DNA from: Parascedosporium putredinis
Taxonomy: Eukaryota > Ascomycota > Sordariomycetes > Microascales > Microascaceae
Assembly (NCBI GenBank): GCA_949357655.1
Contig: CASHTG010000001.1
Coordinates: forward strand, 1,178,001-1,242,000
Length of the DNA: 64,000 nt
Direction of reading: 5' to 3'
Shown here: piece by piece, positions 1-9,805 of the stretch
Layout: the number at the start of each line of letters is the position of its first letter
Position numbering within the stretch: the stretch's first letter is position 1
Notes under the pieces: model-generated
What the model was told of the DNA's origin: nothing
What the model saw: the letters and a program-made list of their open reading frames with translations, nothing else
The model's database searches: none
Program-made: the position numbers and the translations under genes

Positions 1-227
1 CACATGGACATCTCTCAGAGTATAGATATTGCTCCCGAACCTCACCTCGTGTAACGGACATCTTTCCGTAAATATTGTGTTTTCAGTGTAGCACTTTCGA
101 CAAGGGGGCAGACTACCTCATCATCTAGCCGGTGAACGCCCAAAACAACCAAAACGCCGAACATGTTCGTATTAACCTTTGCCATTCTTTAGAGTTAACG
201 GGGCAGCAAAACCCCTTTGAGTGTACC

Positions 228-1593
228 TCACTCGTCATCCAGCTTCAGCTCGAAGTCCTCAAACTCATCAACGAAATTTTCGGTAGTAGTGAGATGTGAG
301 TCGTCATCCGAGTCCTCATGGACATCAAAAATACCAAGGAACTGAGGCCGAGGTGATTCCTCAGACTTGTTGACTTTGGATTCTTGAAACTTGAGAAAGT
401 TGGCTGGGGTAATGGTCACGTCAGATCGATCCGACGAGACCGATGCCCCTGAAGCGGAACGTGCTAAGGGCCCACGGTTTGTCTTGACAGCAGAAGATGC
501 AGAACGGCCCTTAGAGTAGCCCAATGTGTTTCTTGACGCAACCTCAGCAATAGCACTTTCTTGCGGGGTTTTAGTAGGTTGAGCAGGCTTTATAGCTTTT
601 CGTCCAGACAACAAGAAGGGCAATTTTCTCTTTGGCTGCATTGCTGCTTCTAGAGGGCTCTAGGTTTTCTTTCCCGGACCGTTGAGTTCATGGAGAGAGC
701 GCTCACGGCGCGCCGAGAGCTTAGCGTTGGTGGATACTGCTTGAGAGCTGTACGATTGGCGATGGCCCTAGCACGATCAGGTTTCGGGGCGAGCGCGTCT
801 TGCGGCTTCTGAAGCCTAGCCAAGACTTTCGTTTCGGGAACGTCCGATACAGACCAGTCGGTGTTTTCGATGTCCTTCAGGATCCTCTCATCGCCTTCCT
901 TCAAAGCCTTCTGAAGCTGCTCCTCAAATTTCTTGTCCTTTACACGAATGCCATCATCATCTACGGGGTCGTGATAGCGCTCGTAGTATCCTTTGAGGAT
1001 GTTCTCAGGCTTTAGGCCTTCGAAAGTCAAGACACCATCGGGGAAGACGTCGGACTCGTAAGGGAGATCCTGCGGCTTGGGTGGCGCGTATTCAACGTCA
1101 TCGCTCAGTCCTGTGACATCACTCATCACTTCGAATTTGACGGGGCGGTATTGAGTGCCTTGGGTTTGGGTTTCTGATGGCTAGGCTGCTTGACTTGGCT
1201 TTTCTCGAATTCCTGCACCATACCCTTCACGGTGACACCAGGCGCGACAGCCCGAGCCTTTGCATTTGTCGTTTTGTTACCCAAGGGAGCACGGCGAGTT
1301 CCTACGCGTGGTGGTAAGTATGATTTTGCACTACATTCATGCTTTTCTCCGGTTTCCTTACCTGCCGGCGTCGCCGTTGGCTGCTTCTTCCCCATCGTGT
1401 TCTTGCCTGTGGGCAGCAAGCCCTTTGCCCCGGTGGCTTGAGCACCATTCTCGTCATTGAGTGGTATTTTCAATGGTGTCTTAGGATAGCGAGCTCCAGG
1501 AGTCCGAGGGGCGATATTCTTTGATGCGACATCTTTTGTCGGGACTTGGCGACTGTGCACGAGGTTCTCCTGATCCCGGTGCGCAGCCAGCAT
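228..1593 (-). CDS. Securin-like protein (probable Cut2/Pds1-type anaphase inhibitor)
   Basis: I assign this tentatively as a securin, the separase inhibitor destroyed by APC/C at anaphase. The N-terminus carries a DQENL segment and a TPLKIPLNDEN segment. Downstream is RAPLGNKT, close to the destruction box RAPLGSTK of fission yeast Cut2. The middle (YAPPKPQDLPYESDVFPDG) and the acidic, low-complexity tail resemble a conserved protein of filamentous ascomycetes. A 60-nt intron at 1302-1361 (donor GTAAGG, acceptor TAG) restores the frame directly upstream of the RAPLG box. Two further frame changes, near 1140 and near 650, have no plausible intron and look like single-base indels; the joined product is about 430 residues. 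The start is the ATG at 1591-1593. The gene is divergent from tropomyosin. It could instead be an uncharacterised conserved protein that merely carries a D-box. Confidence 0.55.
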
Positions 1594-2239
1594 TTTGGCG
1601 AGAGCTTGGGTGAAAAGCGCTTGTCGTCAAGGAGGATTAAATCGGGAGGCTGGCTGATTGTTGAGTAGTTTTCATGAATGAAAGATACGACGCGTAATTT
1701 AATGGCATCCAGCCCCTTTTGAAGTGGAGAGGGAAAGTGCAAAGTTGTCGTGCCTCACCACATTCGAAATTGGAGAGGACAAGGGTGAAGTTCATCAGGT
1801 GTGGATGTTGGAACGACGTCCGCAGGGATTGTTGGGGGTGCACAGACCAAATCGCGTTGGCTAGACAACCGAATGCTCGATTTCGACGATCAGGCGGGAC
1901 CTGAGACCCCTTCCGTCCGTCGTTGTCACTGCCAGCGACTGCCTGGATCCTTTGGCGCCGCACCCCGCCGCCCCCTTTCCCCAATCATGAAATACAGGTG
2001 CCTAACAAGAACCGTTGGAGACACTGTACACTCGAGAATGTACCCTGCAGTACTTTGCAGGGAGGGGCAGCACCTTTATTCTCGACGCTTCCGTGAGACT
2101 CCCCTCTTTCTTCCATCAAACCCCCGACAATCGACATTTCCAACCGTTCTCTTCAAGGCCTTCCTGGAATTATCCCCATTCAATCTATCTGAGCTCATAG
2201 CATCCCGATCCATCGAATTCAATCGCCCAAATCGTAGCC
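1594..2239. promoter_or_regulatory. Intergenic region between divergent genes
   Basis: This stretch lies between the securin-like gene and tropomyosin and must hold both promoters and 5' UTRs. The right end is pyrimidine-rich, as in many fungal leaders. I see no convincing coding sequence. Confidence 0.6.
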
Positions 2240-2994
2240 ATGGACCGTATCAAGGAGGTACGGAGACATCCGCAATCCAGTTGATGGTTTTACCCCACCA
2301 TTCGTTGGAGGGGCAGGCCATCGGCTCAGATTCCTTTTTCCCACCGCCGTCGATGTACAGTTACAGTAATACGCGCTCTAACAAGATGATTTCCATGACA
2401 GAAAATGAACCAGCTCCGCCTGGACGCTGATACCGCTACAGCCAAGGCTGAAGAGCTTTCGACCAAGGTCAAGAGCCTTGAGCAAGAAAACCTCGCCAAG
2501 GAACAGGAGATTACGTCTCTGCAGCATAAGAATAATGTCTTGGAGGGACAAGTAGAGAAACTTGAGGGGGACATTGACAAGTTCAAGAAGATTGCTGATG
2601 AGGGAAGTGGCTCCCTTACGCAAAACGAGACTCTTCAGAGGAGACTACAACTGCTCGAGGACGAGGCCGAAGAGGCTGACAAGACTCTCCGTGAGGCTAA
2701 CGAGAAGTATGTTTTCCTTCCAGAGCTTTTAAGCCTGATAGCCCCCTATTTCTCCACCCAAGCTTCATTTTGCCACCACGGCACTAGTTTACCCCTTGAC
2801 GCTAATCTTCACTGTTTCCCATCGCTTTTAGGCTCCGACAGACCGATGTTAAGGCCGGCCATTTCGAGCGAAAGGTACAAGCCCTCGAGAGTGAACGCGA
2901 CCAGTGGGAGTCCAAGTACGAGGAGATGGCGAAGAAGTACAACGAAGTCCAAAAGGAGCTCGAGGACTTCCAGCGCGAGATCGGTACTCTCTAA
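2240..2994 (+). CDS. Tropomyosin (Cdc8/TpmA type)
   Basis: Tropomyosin is a two-stranded coiled coil that polymerises along formin-nucleated actin cables and the cytokinetic ring. Three exons join cleanly: 2240-2257 (MDRIKE), 2402-2706 and 2832-2994, with introns 2258-2401 and 2707-2831. The product is 161 residues, the same length as fission yeast Cdc8. The whole protein is heptad-repeat coiled coil beginning MDRIKEKMNQLRLDAD, with recurrent Leu/Val at a and d positions and Glu/Lys elsewhere. The six-codon first exon followed by a longer intron is typical of fungal tropomyosin genes. The frame is intact, unlike many neighbours. Confidence 0.94.
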
Positions 2995-3304
2995 GTTGAA
3001 CGGGATAATGTCTTTAATCAATGCCCACAAGAGACAAAAGGTACGAAGGGGACAAAATGGGAAAGATGGATCAATCAGTATGCGGCATCTTGACCGAAGG
3101 AACAGTCCTGTCTCTCTCGATGAGGATGTACAATTGAGAATACATTTTTGTTTGAATTAGGAGTGGCAGGAGGCTTTTTTCCTTTTTCTTTTCTTTTTCT
3201 CTGTCGTCGGTCTTCTATGAAGACTTCTTGGTGTAGGACGAGGTAGCAGCCGCATCCATGATGAAGCACACAGCTAAAATCTTGTGCTAATATTTTCTCC
3301 TGTC
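2995..3304. other. Convergent 3' intergenic region
   Basis: The 3' ends of tropomyosin (+) and RRP17 (-) face each other here. The stretch contains a T/C-rich tract around 3176-3202 that could lie in a 3' UTR. No gene is seen. Confidence 0.5.
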
Positions 3305-4021
3305 TTAGTCCCTCTTCGCCTTCCTCTTCGCCCTGATCTTGGCTTCTGTGAGCTGCCTTTCTGTCTTAGACTCGTATCTGAACTTCTTCTTCGGTTTCTT
3401 TGGTGGGCGTAACTTGGCTTTCGCTTGTTCCTCCTCTGCACTCTTCTTCGCCTTCTCTGCCTCTTGCTCGTCCTCGGTAGGCTCTAGTGCCGGCTTGTGA
3501 AGACCATCCCTCGTTACCGATACCGATTCGACTGTTACGGTCGTGTACCTATCCTCGTCTATATATTCTTCTTCGTGGTCTATGATATCGTTTGTCGCTG
3601 CCTCTTCGATACCGCCCCATTCCGAGCCGTCGGAACCGGACTCGTCGTGGCCTATGGCGCCCGCTGCCTCCGACTCTCTCAATAGAGTGTTGACTTTCTG
3701 CACATGCTCTTCTACTTCTCGCTGCCGTTCCTCCCTCATCTAAATATGCAAAAGATACTAGTTAGTCGAGCAAAAAGACATGGTGAAGGCCACGAGTAGA
3801 CACTGTACCTTCTTCCGTAGCTCCCTCCTGTCCTCTTTTTCCCTCTTCGCAGCCTCCTCTTGCGCTCGTTTTATGCGCTGTTGCTTTCGCTTCCGAAACC
3901 CAGTCAAGAATTCTTCGCGGTCATCGTCTTTGAAGGAAATCTCCTCGATCGAGTGCTCAATCTTGCGCTTCTTGATTGGTGGCGGGAGGAGGCTCTTCTT
4001 CGGCCTCGGTTTTGCGAACAT
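3305..4021 (-). CDS. RRP17: Ribosomal RNA-processing protein 17 (Rrp17/Nop25 family)
   Basis: Rrp17 is a nucleolar 5'-3' exonuclease family protein acting in 5.8S/25S rRNA maturation and 60S export. Exon 1 is 3809-4021 and exon 2 is 3305-3739; the intron 3740-3808 falls exactly between codons, giving 215 residues. The N-terminus has a basic nuclear-localisation-like stretch (KKRKIE) followed by the family segment FKDDDREEFLTGFRKRKQQR. A long E/R/K-rich helix follows. The centre is acidic and the C-terminus strongly basic (PPKKPKKKFRYESKTER), matching the family layout. No frame disruption is seen. Confidence 0.9.
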
Positions 4022-4522
4022 TCTTTTTTCCCCAAGACCAAAAACCGTCTACACAACTTTTGTTAAGGTATCGGTGACGATTTTAAAAGAAAGTTCAAGT
4101 CGTTAAGGTCGCTATGTCGTGAATATCGTGCCTCTCTGAAAATTTCGTAGACGCTTGAGTTTTCCAAGGCTTGCTGCTGCCAAACAGTAATGTGTAGTGT
4201 GTAATAATATTCTTGACTGATCAAATGGATGGATAGAATTGATAGATCAGTCTTCAGCCACCACAAACGCTTGAGGACTTTTTAGTGGGGCTGTTACCCG
4301 CCCGTCGAAGGAGTCAAGTGTGCTTTTGCAGTCTTGCGCACTGTTCAACGCCTACATTGCCATTGCCTTGGAGTCGTGCATGTGGTCATCTTCTGTATTA
4401 TGTAATACTTTCTGGGCCCTTGCTCATGCAGGAGATTCAAGATACCTAGACAAGCTCGAAACCTCATCCTAGGCGACAACTTTCAGCACGTCTCGCTACA
4501 CGTCGGGATTCATCAAGAAGCC
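4022..4522. promoter_or_regulatory. Intergenic region between divergent RRP17 and BIG1
   Basis: This holds the two promoters. At 4219-4251 it contains an AT-rich tract with TGATCAAATGGATGGAT, one of the dispersed GATC/TGGATGGA motifs seen elsewhere in the window. No coding evidence. Confidence 0.5.
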
Positions 4523-5533
4523 ATGCGTCTCTCATATGCTGCCGGCGCACTGGCGCTGTTCTCTTCAGCCCATGCCTTTTCAGACACATCTCCCTTCATC
4601 CTGATCTCTAGTGCTCGGTAAGTGTTATTACCTCATTCCAGGTACTCTTCCAGGCAGAGACTAATCCGGGAGCTCCTCCGTCATCGAACAGTGCCGCAGA
4701 GTCCCCGAGCCAGAACTCGATCCAAACCTCTTCCCAAGTCGAAAAGTCTGCTAGAGACTTCCTAGAGTCATGCCCTACCGACCGTTACCTCGTCGTGCTT
4801 CAACCTGGCTTAAGCTCTGATGATCTCCGCCGGGACAATGGCAAAGCGGTACCAAATCTTCATCGAGCACTATCTTACGAAGGCGTAGCAACATCGTGGA
4901 GCGTTGCCAACGTTGCAGGCGAAATATCTGTGGATGAAATGACCGAGTTCATCAACGACGCCTGCGCCAAGAGAGACAAGGCCCATCTTGTCGAAGAACT
5001 CAACCTACCCGCTCTTCCCCCACAACACTGCCAGCAAGCTGGCTGAGAACGGTTCGTTACCATACTTGACGGCGATGTGCTACTTTATAGGACATGCTTT
5101 AACACGGTGATAGACTACGCTCTTTCCGACTCAATCAAGGTTCTTCAAGCCGGCGGGTCATACACGATCGTCTACCTCTCAACCCCGGCCAAGCGGCTGA
5201 GGCCTCTGAGGCCGAACACCAAGAATTGAAGCGAGGGTCCTATGTACAGGTTGTCCGAAGGGACGACAACGAAACTGGCAGGGATACCCGGGGTCTCTTC
5301 CAGAAATACGAATTTTTCAACAAGGGTAAGTCTTGTCTTATCCCGTCCCTCCCTCATCCTGGATGGCGATTAACAGTTGGTATCTAGGGCTGTTTATGAC
5401 AGTTTTCGCCTCTCTCATCTTCATCTCTATTGTGACTTGCGGTATCCGTGCTCTTGCTAGCGTCGACGTCTCCTATGGCGCCTTCTCAAAGGAAATGGGC
5501 CCCGCCGCCCAGAAGAAGCAGCAGAAGCTTTAA
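4523..5533 (+). CDS. BIG1: ER membrane protein Big1 (beta-1,6-glucan / V-ATPase assembly, Ac45-like)
   Basis: Big1 is an ER membrane glycoprotein needed for cell-wall beta-1,6-glucan and related to the V-ATPase accessory protein Voa1/Ac45. A signal peptide (MRLSYAAGALALFSSAHA) is followed by FSDTSPFILISSAR, a lumenal domain with ESCPTDRYLVVLQPGL, and one C-terminal membrane span (LFMTVFASLIFISIVTCGIR) before a short cytosolic tail ending QKKQQKL. Exon 1 is 4523-4617 with intron 4618-4691; the last intron is 5336-5387. Frame changes near 5030 and 5185 interrupt the lumenal domain, yet homologous sequence resumes each time. I read them as indels rather than a true pseudogene. The product would be about 295 residues. 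Confidence 0.85.
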
Positions 5534-5860
5534 TGTCACGAAAGCCGGAATACTGCATGCATTTTGGTTGACTACATATTATTCGGGATAGTCTAGGAGT
5601 TGGTGTGCAATCTTTATTTTCATTTTGGTTTCATGTATCTTTATCTGGGAATTCTCAAGAAGAAGAAAATTCTAATCGCAAACGTTGGCGCTCTATGCTA
5701 CCCCGAGCCTCTAAGCCAAGTAAACCCATCTCCATCAAATATGAGGCCGCTAGATGTCGTGATCTGGCCATAACTGCCGATATCTACTTTTCAAAAACCG
5801 ACCAACGCCGTACGCCCTTTACCATGCTTCTTCAATGATCGTTACTACGGAGCCAGACAC
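5534..5860. other. Convergent 3' intergenic region
   Basis: 3' flanks of BIG1 (+) and TRM112 (-). No gene is seen. Confidence 0.5.
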
Positions 5861-6431
5861 TTATACCAAATGGCTCGGGAGGAGAAAATTGGGAATCCCT
5901 TCTCGGATGGGATACTCCCGTCCACAGCTGGCGCAAGCGAGCTTTCCCTCGACGATGTGCGTTTCCATGAGTAGGCGATGCAAGTCCGCGGCAAGCTTCT
6001 CGTCGCTCTGAAGGGCCTCGAGGGTGGGTGTGTTCTCGGGGAGCTCAGGGAAACCCAGCTATATCCGTCGCGGTTGTCCCCAGCCGGGACTCGAGAGTCA
6101 GCAAAAAAGCCCCCAGTCACATTGTTTCATGACCATAGTAGAGGGTCATTAGGTATCTCAGGCCCCCGGCCGCGACAGACCGAGCGCGGGGCGGGGTCCA
6201 GGTAAGAAGGAGGGGATTGCGGGGACGGAGGGGGTTCCTTACCTCGGTGCAGGTTACTCGCAGAGCAGCCCAGTCAAGCCGGGGGAGAAGGCCCTGGAGG
6301 ATCTCGGGCCTGTACTGGGCATCGTCGTCTTGCGCAAGTTCCACATCCCTCGGGTGGAGGGGGAAGGAATCGTTGGAAACCTTGCAGGTCTTGACGGCGC
6401 AAGAAAAGAAGTTGAGGTTCAGAACGCGCAT
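5861..6431 (-). CDS. TRM112: Multifunctional methyltransferase activator Trm112
   Basis: Trm112 is the small zinc-binding partner that activates Trm9, Trm11, Mtq2 and Bud23, methylating tRNA, eRF1 and rRNA. Exon 1 (6243-6431) begins MRVLNLNFFSCAVKTC and exon 2 (5861-6058) ends IREGIPNFLLPSHLV; the 184-nt intron 6059-6242 lies between codons. The product is 128 residues, close to the family norm of about 125-135. The zinc ligands are visible as two Cys in the first exon (FSCAVKTC) and CASCG in the second. The ATG at 6431 is chosen because it matches the family N-terminus; the frame is open further upstream. Confidence 0.95.
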
Positions 6432-7120
6432 TTTTGGAAGCCTGGTCTCTTTGTCGCTATTCCTTTCTTTCCCGGGCCTTTTCTGCGTATTTTCCTGTTC
6501 GGCACCTGCGCGTTTTGTATCCACCAGCAGCAGGAGAGGATTATAGCTCGGGTTATTCAGTCTTTTTTTCTTCTTCACAGCCACGAGAGTCGTTTGTGAG
6601 GCATGCGCTCAATGCAGCACGACCAATGACTTTTTTTCTTCCGACCCTTGAACCAGTGCGACAGTGGAGCCATGACCGCTGGCTGAGCTGCTTACCGTCT
6701 GAGTTCAGGCGCTAGATGTGGGGTGCCACCTTGGTTCGGAACACGTGACACCACCGCCCCGAGCAGCGCGCGGCGGGCTCATCTGGGCAGTCGTTCCCGC
6801 TGTGCAAGCTCCATCCATGCCCATGCCAGGTCAGAGTTCACGAAGAAGAAAGAGACAGCGCTGAGTTGAATGAACGGGCGTTTGCAAACCTATACGAAAC
6901 ATGAGGCGCCGCCCATACCCATCAATTGATGTATCCTCGAACTTGGAGCACGGCTACTGTCGTCTGGGATCTATGGGCACTCGTAGCGCTAGCTAAATCG
7001 TGACACGGACGCAGATAAAGGGGAACGTCAAGTTTCCAATGTTGAAACAAGCACACTTCAAGTTTAAGCACCCATTTTAATAGTCTAATACCCTACTACT
7101 GTACACGAAACATCAATCCT
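6432..7120. other. Intergenic region between two minus-strand genes
   Basis: TRM112 promoter plus the 3' flank of the cyclophilin locus. No gene is recognised. Confidence 0.5.
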
Positions 7121-7308
7121 TTACGAGTACTTGGCGTCACTAGAGCTCCTGCGCATGCGTCGCCAGAACACAGCGACAACGGCGGTGGCGAAGATTCCGA
7201 CCATGGAAGCCTTGCCGGCGAAGGACATGCCACCCGCATCAGGCTCGAGGGCGATAGGGATTTCTTCGCCGTTCTGGCCAGAGGCCCAGGCCGAATCGCC
7301 AAAGATAT
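7121..7308 (-). CDS. Putative alternative 3' exon of cyclophilin B encoding a membrane anchor
   Basis: This is not a separate gene by itself: there is no plausible start. It becomes in-frame if a donor at 7577 (GTATCC, inside the codon before the IHVEL tail) is joined to a strong acceptor at 7309 that has a branch-like CTGAT and a pyrimidine tract ending CGCTAG. The joined tail replaces GIHVEL with 62 residues: an acidic linker, then a hydrophobic span (MVGIFATAVVAVFW), then RRMRRSSSD and a stop at 7121. That is a type I membrane anchor with a basic cytosolic end. The 269-nt intron would be longer than most here. RNA evidence is needed; an unrelated relic is possible. Confidence 0.55.
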
Positions 7309-7557
7309 CTAGCGGAAGAGCAAGGTGAAAAATACGGATCAGCGAGTTCCTTATTATGGTAAGAGAGGAGACAGCCAGGATTTTAACGAGTCGCGAAACG
7401 AAAAAGAGAAAGACAACGATATATAGAGGCTCGGCTCGGAAGCCATGTGCTTAAATTGACAGTAGCCATCAGAGAATATACATGCGTAACTCCTTTTTGG
7501 TCGTGAAACAAGTGTACAGGTATGACTGGCTTTCTTCTTCTTGCGCCTTGACTTAGA

Positions 7558-8345
7558 CTAGAGCTCTACGTGGATACCTTCTTCGGGGACGGGAATCTCG
7601 CCAGACTTGGCAATCTTCACAGTCTGAGCGGGGCGGTCGCCAGGCTGGGTCTGGACCTTCTCGATTTTCTCGATGATGTCGTAGCCCTCAAGAACCTCGC
7701 CAAAGACGACGTGGCGGCCATCGAGCCAACTAAATAAGGGTATATCGTCAGCTAATCAAGCGCAACAAAGGGGAAATTGAATTTAACATACGAGGTGATG
7801 ACGGTGGTAATGAAGAACTGGGAGCCGTTGGTATCCTTGCCAGCGTTGGCCATGGAGAGGAGACCAGGCTTGGAGTGCTTGAGCTTGAAGTTCTCGTCGG
7901 GGAACTTGTCGCCGTAGACTACAGAAGGAACACGCATGATTAGCTTAGCTGCTCGAGCAAGGAGAGGGCCCAATTGGGGCCGCTCGAGGTGCCCGTAAAA
8001 GGATGGATTTAACATACTGGACTTGCCACCGGTGCCATCGCCACGGGTAAAGTCACCACCCTGGATCATGAACTGCTTGATAACACGGTGGAAGGTCGAT
8101 CCCTCATAGCCGAAGCCCTTCTCGCCAGTGGCAAGGGCCCTGAAGTTCTCAGTGGTCTTGGGAACAGTCTTTCCGTAAAGACCCATGACGACACGGCCAA
8201 GGGGCTCATCGCCGTGGGTCAGGTCAAAGTAGACCTTGTGGGTGATCTTGGGTCCCTTGGTGGCTTCAGCCGCCTGGGTGAAGAAGACCAAGCTCACTCC
8301 GAGGAGGAGCATGGCGGAGAGGAAAGCCCTCCGAGCGTTGAACAT
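7558..8345 (-). CDS. ER-lumenal cyclophilin B (peptidyl-prolyl cis-trans isomerase)
   Basis: A secretory-pathway cyclophilin that isomerises Xaa-Pro bonds during folding. Exons are about 8018-8345, 7792-7918 and 7558-7729, giving 208 residues. A signal peptide (MLLLGVSLVFFTQAAEA region) precedes the cyclophilin fold. Active-site segments are present: FHRVIKQFMIQGGDF (catalytic Arg) and GSQFFITT, and a WLDGRHVVFGEV segment contributes the Trp of the cyclosporin pocket. The C-terminus is HVEL, an HDEL-like ER-retention signal. The frame is intact. An alternative last exon lies downstream at 7121-7308 (separate entry), so the locus may also make a membrane-anchored form. Confidence 0.95.
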
Positions 8346-8945
8346 TTTGTTCGAGTTTTGCGTAATTGAGATGGTGGGGGATTTAGGAGATGCTTATCCT
8401 GAGCAATTGAGTGAAAAGTTGGTGATGGCGAGAGACACACCAGCTGTTTGAAAAGGGGAGTGTTTGAGAAGGAGGGGAGGTTGCAATAGCACTGGGGGCG
8501 AAAGTATATACTGCTCGATTAGTGACCAACCTCCCAAAAGGACAGGTCACTAGCTTCATGTGCCAGCACGCCTTTTGAACGGTAGCACGGCTGTCTGCAA
8601 AAGGCCGCTGGCTCCAATTCGCGGTACCGGCGTTTCAAGTGCCACCCTGCAGTTTCTCCAGGAATTAGAAGCACTGGAAAGGGGACTTCAGTGGTACCGG
8701 CGGGCGAGAGCTTTGACCCCTGCCGGGTCAAAGGGCGCCAATCAAGGCGTGCTCGTTGATCGGCGGCGAATGTGGCTGGTGTTTGGCGCCACAACGCGCG
8801 TGGGTGAGTTGTGGCTCGTGTGGCCCAGGAGCTGGCCAAAAATTAATTCACGATTTCACAGACGGATGATCTCGAACGACGAACCATCACCCTCTTTCGT
8901 CACCCGTGTACAACAGCGATACCCGCGGTGGGATTACTTGCCAAA
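8346..8945. promoter_or_regulatory. Intergenic region between divergent cyclophilin B and uS13m
   Basis: Bidirectional promoter region. Open frames inside it show no protein-like composition. Confidence 0.5.
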
Positions 8946-9483
8946 ATGGTAAGCCTGTTCCTTTTCCCACATCTCATCCTCCATCAATCAAGCGTTGACC
9001 CCGAGTCCTAACCCGGAGCGTGCAGGTTTTCATCCTCGGTGTCAATTTCCAGTCGGCCATGCCGGTCAAGGTAAGGAAACAGCTCGATGCCTAACCCCTC
9101 AGCATACCGCTGCCCTTTTTCTTGGGGTCCCTTCCCGTCGCATTCTAACGTCGGTTTGTCCACTACTCCAGAGGGCTCTCCAATGCTTCTACGCCTTGGG
9201 GCCTACGACGGCCGATCGCATCATGGCGAAATACTCCATCTTCAACCTCGCCAAAGTCGGCTCCCTCCCTGCGAAAACCGTCACGGCGCTGACGGCCGAA
9301 CTCTCCCAAATGACGATCGAGAATGACGCGAAGCGCCTTTTACACGAAAACTTGAAGCGGCTGAAGGACATGGGAAGCTACCGCGGAAGGAGGCACGCCA
9401 TGGGTCTTCCTGCTCGCGGCCAGAGGACACGGAATCAAATCTTCTCGGCTCGCAAACTCAACAGGCTGGACCGCCGAGGGTAA
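8946..9483 (+). CDS. SWS2: Mitochondrial small-subunit ribosomal protein uS13m
   Basis: Component of the mitochondrial 37S subunit head, contacting the decoding-region bridge to the large subunit. Three exons: 8946-8948, which is the ATG codon alone, then 9026-9070 (VFILGVNFQSAMPVK) and 9172-9483. Introns are 8949-9025 and 9071-9171, both between codons. The product is 119 residues. Family motifs are ALGPTTADRIMAK near the N-terminus and SYRGRRHAMGLPARGQRTR near the basic C-terminus, the S13 signature that binds rRNA. Length and motifs match fungal uS13m. The frame is intact. Confidence 0.93.
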
Positions 9484-9805
9484 AATGGTGCGCGACGTTC
9501 GGCATACGATGTAATGGCCGCTTTGTTTGACGGCCACCGGCCCTAGTCTTGGCATGATTATGGTGATCAAATTCGATGAGGTTCCGGGTCACATTAGAAA
9601 CGGGGAGGCACCGAGAAGAGCGTCCGGCTGCCAACACTCAGCCCCATGTACAACATAGACGGAAGGTGCTAGAAGAGGACGGTGACTGCGCAGGGTAGGA
9701 ACCCTGCGACCACCGCCGATTTACAAATGTATAAGATCTTATGATTAAAGTCCTACTACAAATACAACTGAAGAACTCGATATAGATGGCAAGCATCCGC
9801 CCTCT
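9484..9805. other. Convergent 3' intergenic region
   Basis: 3' flanks of uS13m (+) and the dipeptidase (-). No gene is seen. Confidence 0.5.
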
